Part shown: positions 32,289 through 44,958 of the stretch, piece by piece | Position numbering within the stretch: position 1 is the stretch's first letter | Layout: every line of letters starts with the position of its first letter | DNA from: Moniliella sp. 'wahieum' | Taxonomy: Eukaryota > Basidiomycota > Moniliellomycetes > Moniliellales > Moniliellaceae | NCBI GenBank assembly: GCA_003971905.1 | Contig: RSEE01000002.1 | Coordinates: 1-64,000, forward strand | DNA: 64,000 bases | Direction: 5' to 3' | The notes under the pieces: model-generated | What the model was told of the DNA's origin: nothing | Database searches by the model: none | What the model saw: only the letters and a program-made list of their open reading frames with translations | Translations under genes and position numbers: made by a program

Positions 32289-35200
32289 CTAACCAAAGAC
32301 GGGGAGTGTGGCGTACCTCTCTAGCACCTCTTCCACCACTTGGGCCGAGTCAGTCAAGAGCGAGTGCCCAGCGCCCGGAACGCGATGAACTTGCACCCGT
32401 TCTCCCATCTCACGTTCCATCCATTCCACGCCCGTCTTGATCTTATCGTCTTTGCCGCCGTGCCAAACGAGGATGGGCAGGGGCACATCGGAAAAGGCAA
32501 ACCCCCATGGTTTGGCTGTACGCCCCATGATGCGCAACAGATCCGCCGTGCCGGCTCGAGCGTCCATTTCCGCATGGGCAGCGCGAAGAAGCATCGTTCC
32601 CAACGAGCCCGCTCGGCCTTCGTGAAACGGCTTGGAAGGTGTTTCGAGAGACTCTGTGCGCGGGGGGGGCTGAGATGAAGAGAACCCTCTGCCAAAGGTG
32701 AGCTGGCCCGGGAGAGGAGGGGTGGATGCCTCGGGGGCACGGCGGGTGTGCCTAGGGAAATGGAAGAAGTGGTGCCAGGGAAGAGTTTGAGGGAGGGAGG
32801 CCTAGACACAGGGCGGTGCGAAGCAGGTGAAATATCTGGTCGAGCAGGATCAGCAGTGAGGGACGAAGCCGAGGACCTGGAACTCAGAATGGAAGAACGT
32901 GGCAAGCTGCATGGCGATAAGCGTCCCGAAAGGGAAGGCAGGGGTGGGAGGTAGAAGAAGGCAAATGAGTAGATTGGGCTGAACCTGCATCGGGGGACAA
33001 GACTTCCTCCAATGCCTCTTCCTCGTTCCCCAAAAATGGAGCTATCCACTCCGCTCGACGTCATGCGTAGGGATGAAGCGCGGGAGCCCGAACGATGGGT
33101 GCCCAAGGGATCGTGGAACAGAAGGCGCGAGTCTTGGGATCGCGTTTCGCTACCCCCCGACTGAGCGGACGGAATGGCGTCCTGGTCGGAGGAAAGCATC
33201 AAGGCGTCAAGTGAAGATGAACGCACCATCGATCCATCCGGCCGAGAGGCCAGGGAGTTGGGTGAGACTGGGTGAGGGGTGGGGAGCGGCCAAGCTTCCA
33301 CCCTTGGACTTGCAACTCAGCAGCTTGGGCGGTCCGAATGACGGAAGGCGGGACATATCGCAGCCACTGCCACCCCGGCTCCACCGTTGGGTCGGGCGAC
33401 ACCCATGGAGCGAGGAGATGCACGGGGCCTCGCACCGATCCGAATACGCCAACGCCGTCGCCATCGCAAAGGGGGCACCAGCACTGTGCGCAAGGATGGA
33501 AAAGGACTGGATGCACAATTGCTCCATCATCTCGCCCATCACGCTTGCCCAGTCCAGGACCCCAAAGGCAGCCGTCGGCACCTCATCCGTCCGGCCCAGC
33601 CCCCAACGGTCAGCACAATCAGACGCAGCCCCAAAGCGCCGGCGCGAGATCATCGTAGACCGATCAGGTGCCGCACGACGCCAAGACCAAGAAAGACCAG
33701 GACGGGGCTGCCAGCAGGATCGCCTACATCGGCGAAGGAGACACGCAAGCCCGCGTTGTGGCCTCGCTCGAGACATAGGATACGAGTTAGGTTGGGCTTG
33801 AGCAGGGAGGCATGGCCGCCTTCGGGGCTCACCCCTCGTCAACAATTGCCGGTCGGGGCCCCAGATCACTCGTCCGTCCTCGGTTGGGATCCGACAGGCC
33901 TGATGCCAATAATGGAACATGAGATATGCGCCGGCCCTGTCGGGTTGACGAACGGCGGGAACGGAGAGATGGGAGGCGGGTAAACCGTCCGGAAGAAGGG
34001 GATACCGTGCTATGCCTTCGAGGGTTGGATTGGATGGAAGTCCGCGCGGGGCCCGCCTTGCGATCCGCCAGTGCGGTATCCAAGGCACCCACAGGGAGCG
34101 TATCCTCTTGTAGATCGAGATCGGTGACAGAGGACTGTTGATGCCCACCTTGCGTCTGGTTCAAGTGTCGTCGACGATCGCGTTCCGAGCGTGCGGCGAC
34201 GCGGCGTGCAAGGCGAATATCTGCCATGAGGGAATTATCCGATTCGGACCCGCCTTCGTCGCTAGAGCACTCAAGTGCCGCCTGAATGGAAGTGATGGCC
34301 AGACTTGTGGGGAGTGAATCTGTGGATTTCACCGTACGGTTCGCCTCGTTCATGGCAACGGGGCGCGTTGGGCAGAAAGATTCGTGCGACTTGGCTCGGG
34401 TCCGATCCGGACCGGAGGGGAGCAGTGCATCCCGACCGATACAATAGAGGCGGACGACATGTGTCTTGCGCGGGAGGTACTCTCTGCCTTCCCCGACGGA
34501 GCGCTGGGAAAGACCGATAGACGATTGAGCGCTGAACGAGCCACACGAGGAAAGAGCAATGACGAGTCGTGCGATGGTGGAAGAGAGGCGCGCACAGGTG
34601 CAGGAGCTGAAGTGGAAGCATCTGCAGAAGCCGGTGGGGGGGCGGAGGGTTCCCGCTGAGCGCGGAGAAAACGAAGCAGCTTCATCCTCCCGCCAGGAAT
34701 GTTAGGCCCCGTGGAGCCGTTGGAATTGGGGGAGAGCGCATCGGTTGAGCGTCTGACGCGCGCCGAGCGTCCAGCCGGACCGGCAGCAAGAGGGAGCGCG
34801 GGTTTGATCACCATCCCAGGGGATGATAATGGCAAGGAGGGGCGCGAAGGGGCAGGCGGAGTGGCAGGGCGGGAGGTAGAAGAATACGGAGGGCAATCGA
34901 ATAAACTTGATTCTCCACTGGGTCGTAGGGAGCCCGACAGGGGGGAAGTGGGGCAGGAGCTAAGCTCAAACGAAGGATTGGCCAAACTGGGGGAGATGAG
35001 GCTGTTTCTGTTCCGGGCGGGGCTACCAGACTGGGCAGAGTGGTGCTCGGGGCTGGCGGGCAGCACACCGGTGGGGCTGGCGCACCCAACCGAAGTCCGG
35101 GTGAGCTGCGCGGGATGCAATGAAGAGCGTCGGGGTGGCGTTTGTGCAACACTCTTGGGGGGACTGTGCGCAACCACTTGGTCCAAGCTGGTGGAACGGG

Positions 35201-35735
35201 AGCAAGTAGCGGTCGGGGCAGGGGCACGTGCACGCGAGGGGCTGCGAAGGTTCCCCAAGGGTGACTGATAAGCCGGGAGGTTGCGCTGAATGATCTCATC
35301 GATGGAAGGGACCGATGGAGGATCAGCCCTCCTCTGGTCCTTCAGCGCCAATGGGGTGGGCCTGCGGGGGCGTGGGAGCGGCGAAACTGAAGCCCGCCCC
35401 TCGTGAGAGAGAGGACGCGGGGCAGTGCACCGGCAATGGCCGGGTGCACAGTGCGGCTTGCTCGCCTAGGCCGAGGCGATAGCCCTCCGGGGTTGTAGGG
35501 GTCGCCCATCACCCTTGGCTGCTCATCCACGCTTGGACGAGCGTGCTGCACTGGAAGCTGGTCTCGAGGGGTGCGAACAAGGCAACGGGCGATCTGTCCT
35601 GCACAGCGAGAGGCTGGGAGGAGGCTGGGGGACGGCCGGCTGCCATCGGGCCGACAGGAGGAAGGACTGCAAGTAGAGTTCGTCGGGGTCGTCGCTCGAG
35701 TCGGCAGCAGCGCGCAAGTTGGAGAGAGCCCGCAT
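32289..35735 (-). CDS. Alpha/beta hydrolase with a long disordered N-terminus
   Basis: The catalytic parts are readable but lie in several frames. The N-proximal strand reads VSFADVGDPAGSPVLVFLGL (near 33730). The nucleophile elbow is AHSAGAPFA (near 33470). The C-terminal VPLPILVWHGGKDDKI supplies the acidic residue, and VPGAGHSLLT gives the histidine, with a stop at 32289. The Ser/Pro-rich N-terminal half includes SIDEIIQRNLPAY and, in a possible first exon, SSDDPDELYLQSFL starting at ATG 35735. Fungi have large hydrolases of this layout, with a low-complexity insert between the Ser and Asp motifs. Frame changes occur near 34350, 33830, 33630 and 32600; introns or indels could explain them. 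The intron near 35360-35500 is a guess. Substrate unknown. Confidence 0.6.
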
Positions 35736-37891
35736 GCGACTCAAACGAGCTCGGGCACAGACTCCAGCGGTGGTGGAGGGCCATGGTGCAGGGTGGGAGA
35801 TGTGGATGAGCGGATGGGGGCAGATGGGGATGGCATGCTGTGGCGGGGCTGGAGGCTGGGCCCTGATGGGGGGGCCTGTTCCGGCAGGATTGCGACAACG
35901 TCTGGGATGCCACAGCGCCGTGATGTGGGCGCAACAGAATGCACAAGAGAGTGTTGGCGTCGATGGTGGCGGCGAGTGGGAGGGTGACGGTGAGGATGGC
36001 GTGAGGACGACGCTGAAGGCGATGGCGATGGCGATGGCTGGGGCGATGGCTGGGGCGATGGCGGTGTGGCGCGTGGCTGCGGCCCACGGGAGGAGAGGAT
36101 GTGCCGCGGCTGCGGACCCAGAAAACGTCTTGAATCGGAAAAGCCACCTGATAAGTGCCAGGTACCGATAGCTGCTAAGCCCCCCGCGCCTGCCGCGCCA
36201 CTCATCACGTACTCGTCCCCGGCATTTCAAAATTGCACTCAGCGACAGAATGGCCTGCGGCAGCACTCGCATTTTAATCCCCCCACCTCCCACCGGCCCA
36301 TCCGCCCCTCACGCGCGCGCAAACCCCATGCGTGCTCACACCAAGCATCCCCCCGGGCCCCCACCCTGGCAAGTCGCCACACATGCATTCGGCGCGCGCG
36401 TTTTCGCGACTACATATGTAGTTTTTTTCCGCCCTCAGAAGGCCGTGCGAGACCCCGCGGGGTGCTGCGACACTCGCAGCCACTGGTGAGAGGGTAAATC
36501 ACCTCGTCGTCCTGGGTATGTGGCTCCTTTTGGAGAACTGGATGTCTCTTGCATCCAAAGAAATGGCTGGACAATAGAAGCACATGCCAGCCCCCAGTCG
36601 AGCCAGTAGCACAATGCCCACAACCGAACTCTGTGTTGGGTGTCCTACAAGGAATGGACCGATTCCTGGGCCAGATGAGCTCCCGCTATTGAGCCTGGAC
36701 CGGGTAATACCCCCAAAATGCTGCCTAACCGCCAGCGTGGGGCTTTCGCTCATCCCAGGGCGTGCCTATCAGGCCCGGCATCGCTTCATCATCCCTGCCA
36801 CCGCTTGACATACACCGTTCGTATTCGGGTCTGAAGACGGGTCCTGGAGCAGGGATACCAGGAGGTCTAGCTGAAGCCATAAGATGTCTGGTAGCGTGGC
36901 GAAGCCTCGCACGCAGCTCTCAGCTCTGTATGGGGGCATCGGTATGGCCTCCCCTTCGAACTGCGTTTTCTTCTCACTGTTGTGAAAAATGGGACGTCTG
37001 CTCTCGTCCCGCAGGGGGCATCGAGGCCATCATGCATGCCTGGCCATTTTTCTTTGAAGCCAACTGCGACCGGCGAACCATATGAGTCCATTGCTTGAGA
37101 TGCGTGCGAACGAGCTGAGACACTGAAGATCCTATCCAACCAACCATATGAGCACGCCTAACCACATCGACCACCATCCCAATGTCTACTGCGGTACTGC
37201 GTGCACTCGGTTGTTGAACTAACTCCGACTACTAACACTGACCTTGAGCCAAAACATCCCCTCCATCACGTCTCCTCGCACCGGCCTTGGCGAGGACGAC
37301 GCTCGTCTAGATAGTGCACATCGGCCAGGTAACTACGCATATGTGGGTGAAGTGGTGGAATGCACTGAGTTGGTAATGATAGGGGCTCGCTCACGTGAGC
37401 CGCGTGAGCTGGCGGCCAAAGACGGGCTACTCTGCCGGGCCCACTTTGTTTGGTTCCACCTTTATAGCCTGGAAGCGGAAGGTTGATCACGATCGCTATG
37501 TAGACAGAGTAAGTAGGGAGACTCATCGATCACTCCTCCTGGGAATCTTCCTAGCTCTCACGTTTGCCTTTGGGGCTTGCGCTTCCCTTGGTCTCTACCC
37601 CACTGCACGTCCTGCCACATGTACCTTCCACCAACCGAGTTGCACCATGCTCGTTGAATCCTTGTTTGGCAAGGGGTAGCGCCATATGCTGGGTGCGATT
37701 AACGCTGACGAACAGTTCCATCTGGCTCGGTTGGGGATCACCTGCCTTTCACAAGTCATTGGGCAAACCTATCTTGGTTCTTCCTCTCAAGAGGGTGCGG
37801 TGCACACCTGACCTAGTAGCAAGGGGATCGATCCGCCCAGGCAAGCAAAGAATGGTAATAGTACATGGATGACAATGCGCGCCCAACGACT
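35736..37891 (-). other. Mostly gene-free interval with low-complexity tracts
   Basis: A GCGATGGCGATG-type tandem (36018-36066) and GC-rich sequence lie upstream of the hydrolase. Apart from a transporter-like fragment near 36.6 kb I see no gene. Open frames on either strand are short and lack family features. Confidence 0.35.
36499..36753 (-). pseudogene. Possible relic of an MFS transporter
   Basis: One open minus-strand segment contains PTQSSVVGIVLLARLGAGMC followed by FYCPAISLDA. This is reminiscent of the SG-x-G-G hydrophobic helix region of DHA2-type major facilitator proteins (QxLxGLGxGxxFQxPxIALQ). No other helices can be found in frame on either side, so this would be a fragment. 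Assignment is weak. Confidence 0.25.
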
Positions 37892-38539
37892 TTAGTCGAG
37901 GTCCATCGACCTGTTCAAAACAAACATGCCGAGTCAGTATCGTATGGCAAACAAACAATGGCCCAACTAAAACTGGTGGGAAAAAGTGGGGGGGGGGGGG
38001 GTGATGATACGCACATTTTGGTGCCAGAGCCCGCTTGGAGCGCCGAGTTGGCAGCGCGGGCATTGCGGGCCTTGATTTTGATCTGTTCCAACTCGGGACG
38101 CAGCGCCTTCTCCTTGGCGAGCATGTCGCGAACGTGGGAGTGGCGGGCAACGGCGAGACGGTCGCGGTTGAGCTTGCCCTTCTTGTTGGCGCCGGCGGCG
38201 GCCATGCGGGCACGGAAGAAGGCCTTCTCGCGACGGGCCTTGATCTGGGCAATGCGGCCCATGGCCTGGAGGGTGGCGGCGTAGAGCTCGCGGTTGTAGC
38301 GCACGGGCACGTTCCTCCGCTTCTCAAACTCGAGCGTGGCATCGACGGTCATCTCCTTGCCGGCGGCCTTGCGGAAAGCCTTGGTCCAGCGCACCTTGCG
38401 CGGGTTGCGCTTCAGCTTGAAGTTGTGTGGCACTTGGAGCGGCAGAAGGCGAACACCTTGGCGTCGTTGCGCACAAAGGTGACGCCGTGGCCCGGGTAGA
38501 CGGGGTGGGAGCAGAAGTAGCAGTGCTGGCGCGCACCAT
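37892..38539 (-). CDS. RLP24: Ribosome biogenesis protein RLP24 (L24e family)
   Basis: RLP24 joins pre-60S particles in the nucleolus and is exchanged for RPL24 in the cytoplasm by the AAA-ATPase DRG1. The protein has the N-terminal zinc finger [13 protein letters not shown] ... FCRSKCH, then [19 protein letters not shown] and [12 protein letters not shown]. These match the RLP24 branch rather than ribosomal L24. ATG at 38539 is chosen because it lies just before the zinc finger. Two 2-nt discrepancies break the frame, one in GCG repeats right after the start and one at CCACACAAC near 38425. An intron at 37911-38014 (GTGCGT ... ATACTGACTC ... GAACAG) contains a 14-nt C run. The last exon gives MSMDLD and stop at 37892. 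The protein lacks the long acidic tail of yeast Rlp24. Confidence 0.85.
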
Positions 38540-39043
38540 GACGGGGGCCGGGACGACGAGAAAGAGGTGGTGGGAGACGGGGCGGGTGGGGGCGGGGGCG
38601 GCAGCTGTCTGCGTCGGCGGCAGATGGCCTGGGGTTTTCTCCTGAAGAAAAAAAAAAGAGGAGCAGCGGCGTACGTAAGCGGCGCGGAAACTGAAATTGC
38701 AGCCGCTGGGGCAACCGCAACGCAAGCGGGTGCGGGGTAGCAAGCTGGGGCGCCAACCCTACCAGCTGAGGCGGCGCGGTTCCGGCTAGCAGGACCCAGT
38801 CGGTGCAAGTGGCCAGAGGAGGCCGACCCCCGAGGCGGTGCGGCGGGCGGGGGTTGGCGTGTTGGCAGCGCTGATTGACGCTCCAGCGCTTCCCGAGGCT
38901 CAGCGCAGGGTGCACTGCGGTCGCACCACTCGGGCCATGCAGACATGCGTGCGGCTGGCTTGGTGCGGTGTTATATCTCGTGCCACCACCGCTTCCCCAC
39001 TCGTGCCCCACCATCCCCACTCGCCCCCACCCCACCCACCCCC
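38540..39043. promoter_or_regulatory. Shared intergenic region of divergent RLP24 and FAD dehydrogenase genes
   Basis: The starts of the two genes are about 505 bp apart, so this interval should hold both promoters. I see no convincing TATA box. An A-run GAAGAAAAAAAAAAGAGGAG near 38643 (T-rich for the minus gene) is the only low-complexity tract. Confidence 0.4.
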
Positions 39044-40867
39044 ATGCCGTCGCTATCCACCTGACCGAAGACTTTGGCGATGCCGTGTTGATTGTCGGTG
39101 GCGGCCTGGCCGGGCTGGCGGCTGCACTGGAGCTCACCAAGGCCGGGGAGCAAGTGGTGATTGTTGACCAGGAGCCCGAGGCGAGTCTGGGCGGGCAAGC
39201 ATTTTGGTCGTACGGCGGCATCTTCTTTATCGATTCGCCGCAGCAGCGCTGGATGGGCATCAAGGACTCCTACGAGCTCGCCCGGCGCGACTGGTTCAAC
39301 TCGGCGCAGTTTGACCGTGCCGAGACGGAGGACAAGTGGGCGATCGAATGGGCGGAAGCGTACCTGCGCTTTGCTGCCGATCGCGACACGGGCATTTACA
39401 AGTACCTCGCTGACCTCGGTCTGGGCATCATGCCCTTGGTCGGCTGGGCCGAGCGCGGCGCCGGGTCCGCCTCGGGCCATGGCAATTCCGTCCCACGGTT
39501 CCACATTACCTGGGGGACCGGGCCTGGCCTGGTCGAAATTTTCACCCGGCCCGTGCGAGCGGCCGCAGCCAAGGGGCTGGTCAAGTTCCTGTTTCGGCAC
39601 AAGGTGGAGCAGCTCACCATGTCGTCCGATGGCAAGAGCGTGATTGGTGCTACGGGCACCATTCTCGAGCCGTCCGATGCGGTTCGTGGCAACAAATCCT
39701 CCCGCATCTCGTCGGGACAGACGTTTTCCTACAAAGCTAGGGCGACCATTGTGGCCACGGGTGGGATTGGGGGAAACCCCGAACTGATTCGGCAGTTGTG
39801 GCCTACCAAAATCCTGGGAAAGTGTCCTGATCACTTTGTCCTTGGTGTTCCCAATCATGTGGATGGCTCGGGCTTGGCCCTGGGCCAGAATGCCGGGGGT
39901 GCGATTGTGAACCCTGATCGGCTTTGGTTCTACACGGAGGTACGTTACTACTACTCTACTACCTGATTGTAGGCTTGCTGGTGCGCTAGGACTGACCCAT
40001 TCGACCATTTCCTTCCTTGATCAGGGGGTTCAAAACTGGAACTCGATTTGGCCGGAGCACGGGATTCGGATCATTGCTGGCCCCTCGTCCTTTTGGCTCG
40101 ATGCCGAGGGCGAGCGCTTGCCTGCGCCGCTGTACCCCGGCTGCGACACGATTGCCACGTTCAAACATATTTTGGCCACGGGGTATGACTATACTTGGCT
40201 GATTATGGACAGCAAGATTCTGAAGAAGGAGATGGCTTTGTCGGGCAGCGAGCAAAACCTTGATATTACCAACAAGTCCATCTGGGGGCTGATTGATCGG
40301 TTGCGCTACGGTTCCAAGGGCGTTCGCGACTTTGTTGAGCATGGGGTGGATTGGATTCTGCGCGACACACTGGAAGAACTGGTGGAAGGCATGAACGAGT
40401 TGACGGCCAAGGACAAGGACCGCAAGCACCCGTCGCAGCCGCTGGATGTCAAGCGGATTTACGACCAGCTGCATGACCGGGACATTGAGACGGAAAATGC
40501 GTTTAGCAAGGATCCGCAGCTGGCGCTGATCAGTCAGGCGCGGCAGTGCCGCTCTGAGCGTCTGTTCCGCGTTACCCCGCCGCACAAAGTGCTGGACCCG
40601 GAGAATGGGCCGCTGCTGGCGATTCGTCTGTCGCTGTTGACGCGCAAGACGCTGGGCGGCCTGCAGACCAATCTGGATTCGCAGGTGCTGCAGGGCGACC
40701 ACGAGACGCCTGTGGCGGGCTTGTACGCGGCGGGCGAAGTGTGTGGGTTTGGTGGCGGAGGCATGATGGGGCACAATGCGCTCGAGGGCACGTTTGTGAC
40801 GGGCTGCATCTTTGGCATGCGCGCCGGGCTCGCGTTGGTGCGTTCCCCCGCCGCCCCAAAGCCGTAA
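39044..40867 (+). CDS. FAD-binding dehydrogenase of the ketosteroid dehydrogenase/fumarate reductase family
   Basis: The flavoprotein fold is clear. An N-terminal dinucleotide motif [17 protein letters not shown] is followed by an acidic end VDQEPEA, then [30 protein letters not shown] and a C-terminal [15 protein letters not shown]. The sequence resembles bacterial putative FAD-binding dehydrogenases of about 550 residues closely and over the whole length. ATG 39044 gives MPSLST; the frame then needs one extra C near 39059 (CCACCTGACC where CCACCCTGACC would be in frame). A single intron of 85 nt (39940-40024, GTACGT ... TTGATCAG) splits ...WFYTE from GVQNWN. The substrate is unknown. Because such proteins are mostly bacterial, transfer into the fungus is plausible, but the intron shows it is a resident eukaryotic gene. 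Confidence 0.85.
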
Positions 40868-41731
40868 TCGGCGTAGCGAGGTGGATGTACGACGGGTTTA
40901 TTCAAGCAATATATTAGTTGCCAACTCGGGTCATGGAGGAGGGCAACTGCAGTACGCAGTGGACAGTTACATGATTGTTGTCGTCGCATCGGAGGGCGGT
41001 AGAACTCAAATCTCAGAAGAGATGACATGGTCATGGACACCTGTGGGAGGCAAACAAGGCAGGGGACACAACGGTACTAGGGATGCAATCAGGAGAAAGG
41101 CAGCCCGGAGGCGCCACAGGCAGGGGTGGAACAGAGGCGGAACGGGGCCCCCTCGCACATCCTCTCCCCGAAAGAAGGGGGGGCAGAGGGGCGAAAGAAA
41201 AAGGAGAAAGGAAAAGAGAGAACGAAAGGAAACAGTGCGAAAAAGGAACGGAAAAGGGAGGGAAAGTCAACAGGGAGGAAAACGGCAGAGAGCACATTAA
41301 AGCAAGCAAGGAAGCGGAGGAAGCAAAGCCGCGCGGCTCCAACGCCCCAGCAGACCATGGAGGAGGCGAGCAAGGCGAAGGGGCACGCACTGAAAAAAAA
41401 AAATGCTGATGCAGCACGCGCTGATGCATCCCATCTTGAGTAGTCAGCTAGTCAGCGATACTTTGGCTGTCTGGTCCTCACCCCACACTGCCCTTGTGCC
41501 GCACGCCGTGCTTTCGCGCTCGTCCACCGCCCCGCCGCCCGTTCGCCTGTTGCTTCGCGTCGCCGTCAACCGTCAACCGTCAACAGACAGACATGTTCGG
41601 TCCGCTTCGCCTCGCCCCGGCGCTGCCTTCTTATATAACGGTTAACGCATAACGGATACCTCTGCCCTTCTTTTGGTCGGCGCTTCTCAGCATCGTATCC
41701 TCTCTTCCGCCCACCACCCTAAGTCTGTGCC
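40868..41731 (+). other. Intergenic region upstream of SSC1, no gene
   Basis: A purine-rich tract (about 41160-41300, AAGGAGAAAGGAAAAGAGAG) and an A-run before ATGCTGATGC (about 41400). The SSC1 5' flank has a tandem CCGTCAACCGTCAACCGTCA (41568-41584) and TATATAACGGTTAACG near 41633, which may be promoter sequence. Confidence 0.5.
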
Positions 41732-43916
41732 ATGCTTGCCCAGACACTTTGTCGCGCTGCGCTGCCCTCTGCTCGGTCCCTGGTCGCTCGCTCGGGCGGT
41801 GTGGTGGCTGCAGCTGCTGCGCCGCTGAGTGCCGCGCGGTTGGGCGCGGTACGCTTCAACTCGACCGGCAGCAAAGTCAACGGTCCTGTTATTGGGATCG
41901 ATCTTGGCAGTACGTATCTCATCCGCCTCAAGTCCTTCCTCCCTCTGCACCAACGGATGGGGGGTTTGGCCCCACTGCGGTTGCGTGCTGGGATTGGATT
42001 AGATTGGATTGGGTCCGATCCGATGGATCACGATGGTCGCTGACCGTGTCGTTCTCGCTTTCTGTCTGTCTGTTTTCGCAGCGACCAACTCGTGTGTGTC
42101 CATCATGGAGGGACAACAGGCGCGTGTGATTGAGAATGACGAGGGGGGGCGTACGACGCCGTCGGTAGTGGCCTTTAGCAAGAACGAGGAGCGTCTGGTC
42201 GGTGTGCCAGCGAAGCGGCAGGCAGTGGTCAACCCGGAGGGCACGCTGTTTGCGACCAAGCGTCTGATTGGGCGCAAGTTCAAGGATACCGAGGTGCAAA
42301 AGGACATGCAGCATGTGCCGTACCAGATCACGTCGCACACCAATGGTGATGCGTGGCTGTCCGTGCGTGGCCAGACGTACTCGCCACAGCAAATTGGTGC
42401 GTTTATCGTAGCCAAGCTGAAGGATACGGCGGCGGGCTACCTGGGGAGGGCGGTGAAGCATGCTGTGATCACCGTTCCGGCGTACTTTAACGACTCGCAG
42501 CGCCAGGCAACCAAGGATGCCGGTACGATTGCCGGACTGGATGTGCTGCGGGTGATCAACGAGCCTACAGCGGCGGCGTTGGCGTACGGGCTGGACAAGG
42601 ACCAGGCAGCGACGATTGCCGTGTTTGACTTGGGTGGCGGGACGTTTGATGTGTCGATTCTCGAGATGCAGAACGGCGTGTTTGAAGTCAAGTCGACCAA
42701 TGGCGATACCCACCTGGGCGGGGAGGACTTTGACATTGTCCTGGTCCAGCATCTTGTGCAGCAGTTCAAGTCCGAGTCGGGCATCGACCTATCGGGTGAC
42801 CGCATGGCCATCCAGCGTATCCGTGAGGCAGCGGAGAAGGCCAAGATCGAACTCTCGTCCGCACCTTCAACGGAAATATCCCTGCCCTACATTACAGCCG
42901 ACGCTACGGGCCCCAAACACATTTCCCACAAGCTCACCCGAACCCAGCTGGAGGTGCTGGTGGGCAGGCTGGTGGAGCGCACGGTTGGAGCCGTGCAAGA
43001 AGGCGTTGGCCGATGCTGGCGCCAAGCCGACGGACATTGAGGCGGTCATCATGGTGGGTGGCATGAGCCGCATGCCCAAAGTTCTCACCACCGTCAAGGA
43101 CATTTTCAAGCGGGAGCCGAGCAAGGGCGTCAACCCCGATGAGGCAGTCGCCATTGGTGCGTCGATCCAGGGGGGCGTACTGTCGGGCCAGGTGACGGAC
43201 ATTTTGCTGCTCGACGTGACGCGCGCTGTCGCTGGGCATCAATACCCTGGGCGGCGTGTTTACTCGTCTGATCAACCGCAACACCACTATCCCGACCAAA
43301 AAGTCCCAGACCTTCTCCACCGCCGATGGCCAGACGGCAGTGGAGATCCAGGTTTACCAGGGCGAACGGGAGTTGGTCAAGGACAACAAGTTGCTCGGTA
43401 ACTTTAACCTGGGTGGTCTTCCGCCGGCACCGCGCGGTGTGCCTCAGATCGAGGTGTCGTTCGATTGACGCAGACGGCATCCTTTCCGTCGGCGCCAAGG
43501 ACAAGGCGACCAGCAAGGATGCCAACATCACGGTCGCCGCCTCCTCGGGGCTGTCCGACTCGGAGATTGAGAACATGGTGCAAGACGCGGAGAAGCACGC
43601 CGAGGCGGACAAGGCGCGCAAAGATTTGATCGAAGAGACGAACCGTGCGCAGTCGGTGTGTGCCGAGACGTCCAAGGCGGTCGGGGAGTTTGCCGACCAG
43701 CTTCCGCAGGAGGAGAAGGACAAGCTCACTGCGCTCATTCAAAAGACGGAGGAGTTGGCTGCCAAGGCGCAAAATGGCGATTCGGACCTCACCTCGGACC
43801 AGGTGCGGGAACAAATCGCGGAGACACAGCAGGCGTCGCTCGGTCTCTTCAAACAGATTTATGAAAAGCGCAACGCTGAGAGCCAAGCGAAAGAAGGTGC
43901 GGAGAAGAAGGAGTGA
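41732..43916 (+). CDS. SSC1: Mitochondrial Hsp70 (HSPA9/Ssc1)
   Basis: Matrix chaperone and import motor ATPase. The first about 50 residues are basic and Ala/Ser-rich ([17 protein letters not shown]), a mitochondrial presequence. After the intron 41910-42081 (172 nt) the junction reads GIDLGTTNSCVSI. The ATPase signatures are [15 protein letters not shown] and the [13 protein letters not shown] segment. The substrate-binding domain has IDADGILSV and the C-terminus ends AKEGAEKKE. Three small indels disturb the frame: an extra G near 42987, an extra base near 43220 and a loss of two near 43465. Together they net to zero. As the gene is essential and otherwise conserved, I read these as sequence errors. 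The expected protein is about 660 residues, normal for the family. Confidence 0.92.
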
Positions 43917-44534
43917 AACATGGCTTGACCTCTTGGCGCTGCTACCTCCTCTGATCCATTCTGTCATCTACAAGGAAAGCACATTCCTTGTCCACGTCGT
44001 TTGCTTCAACTGTTCATCCGTTTCAAGCCCACATCTGCCGTCTCCGCTGCTCTCACACCCCTCCCGCGCACGTTCATGTCCACCTGCCCCTCACGACAGG
44101 TCTACTATCCGCATTGCACTGCTTTGTTTCCATCTCTGCCATGGTATACTCGATCGGTGTAACAATAGATACATAGATACCCGGCGGAGAGGATGGGAAC
44201 GTAGTGAGCGAAGGTGAGAGAGGGTTTCTGGTGGTGTGGCATGGCATGCTAAAAGGGCAGAGAAAGAGGGGGCCGATGTGGGCTGGGACGAGGAATGAGG
44301 CTTATCAGAGGATGTTGGGACGCTGGTTTTGTTGCGGGCGTCCTCAGTGAGGAGTGCAGCACGTAGGACCCAGGAACGTAACGGAGGAGCGCCGAGCGCC
44401 AGCGCTAGGGTAGATACGGATCGAATAGCAGAGGCAGCAAGCTGGGTGCCGGTACGTAGCACTGCCAAGGCCGGGGAGACGACCCATGCTTGTCTGGCGC
44501 ATCACCTTCCCTATCGCAGAAAAAGTGAGAAGCG

Positions 44535-44850
44535 ATGTTGGGCCGCCTTGTTGCCGCAAGCATCTCGCTTCGCTCCAGAGCACCGGAGCCTTGGCGCTTG
44601 AGCGGCACCAGATCGGCCACCAACCATGTGGAACCAGGAGAACCAACCCACTTTTCTTATCAGTCCGGGGAGAAACGTACATCAGTCAGTCGTTGTCCTC
44701 CTCCCCATGCCCGCACACTTACTTGGGTGGGGTGTTGGGCGTGAACCTCCACGTCGCCTTTACTCCTAACTTACCCAGGATTGTCCTGTTCCTCGTTATC
44801 TGTCCAGGGCAAGTGGGTCGCAATCCAGCTAGACCTATGATATCCGCCTC
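44535..44850 (+). CDS. Small hypothetical, possibly mitochondrial protein
   Basis: ATG near 44535 begins a basic, Ser/Arg-rich, Asp/Glu-poor start (MLGRLVAASISLRSRAPEP) typical of a mitochondrial presequence. It continues to HVEPGEPTHFSYQSGEK. A 5' splice-like GTACATCAG follows and a plausible 3' site (CCTAACTTACCCAG) is near 44775. The downstream exon frame is uncertain. Small respiratory subunits have this layout, but I cannot identify which. It may not be a gene. Confidence 0.3.
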
Positions 44851-44958
44851 GCGCTAAGAGTGTACAAACCTTGAAAAACGCGTAGAATTTCCCATGTGGG
44901 CGGGAACCACGGCTGAGCGGGGTGAGCTGGACAAGCAGCGGGCACATGGGGCGGACGC

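Noticed and set aside
35509-36293. Independent gene on the minus strand upstream of the hydrolase
   Set aside because: The only convincing segment (SSDDPDELYLQSFL) fits better as the first exon of the hydrolase; the rest is low-complexity.
38971-40008. 345-codon minus-strand frame opposite the FAD dehydrogenase
   Set aside because: Antisense shadow of a well-conserved gene; no domain and no ATG-based support.
41031-41429. Overlapping frames in the purine-rich stretch before SSC1
   Set aside because: Low-complexity composition gives long frames on both strands without protein-like features.
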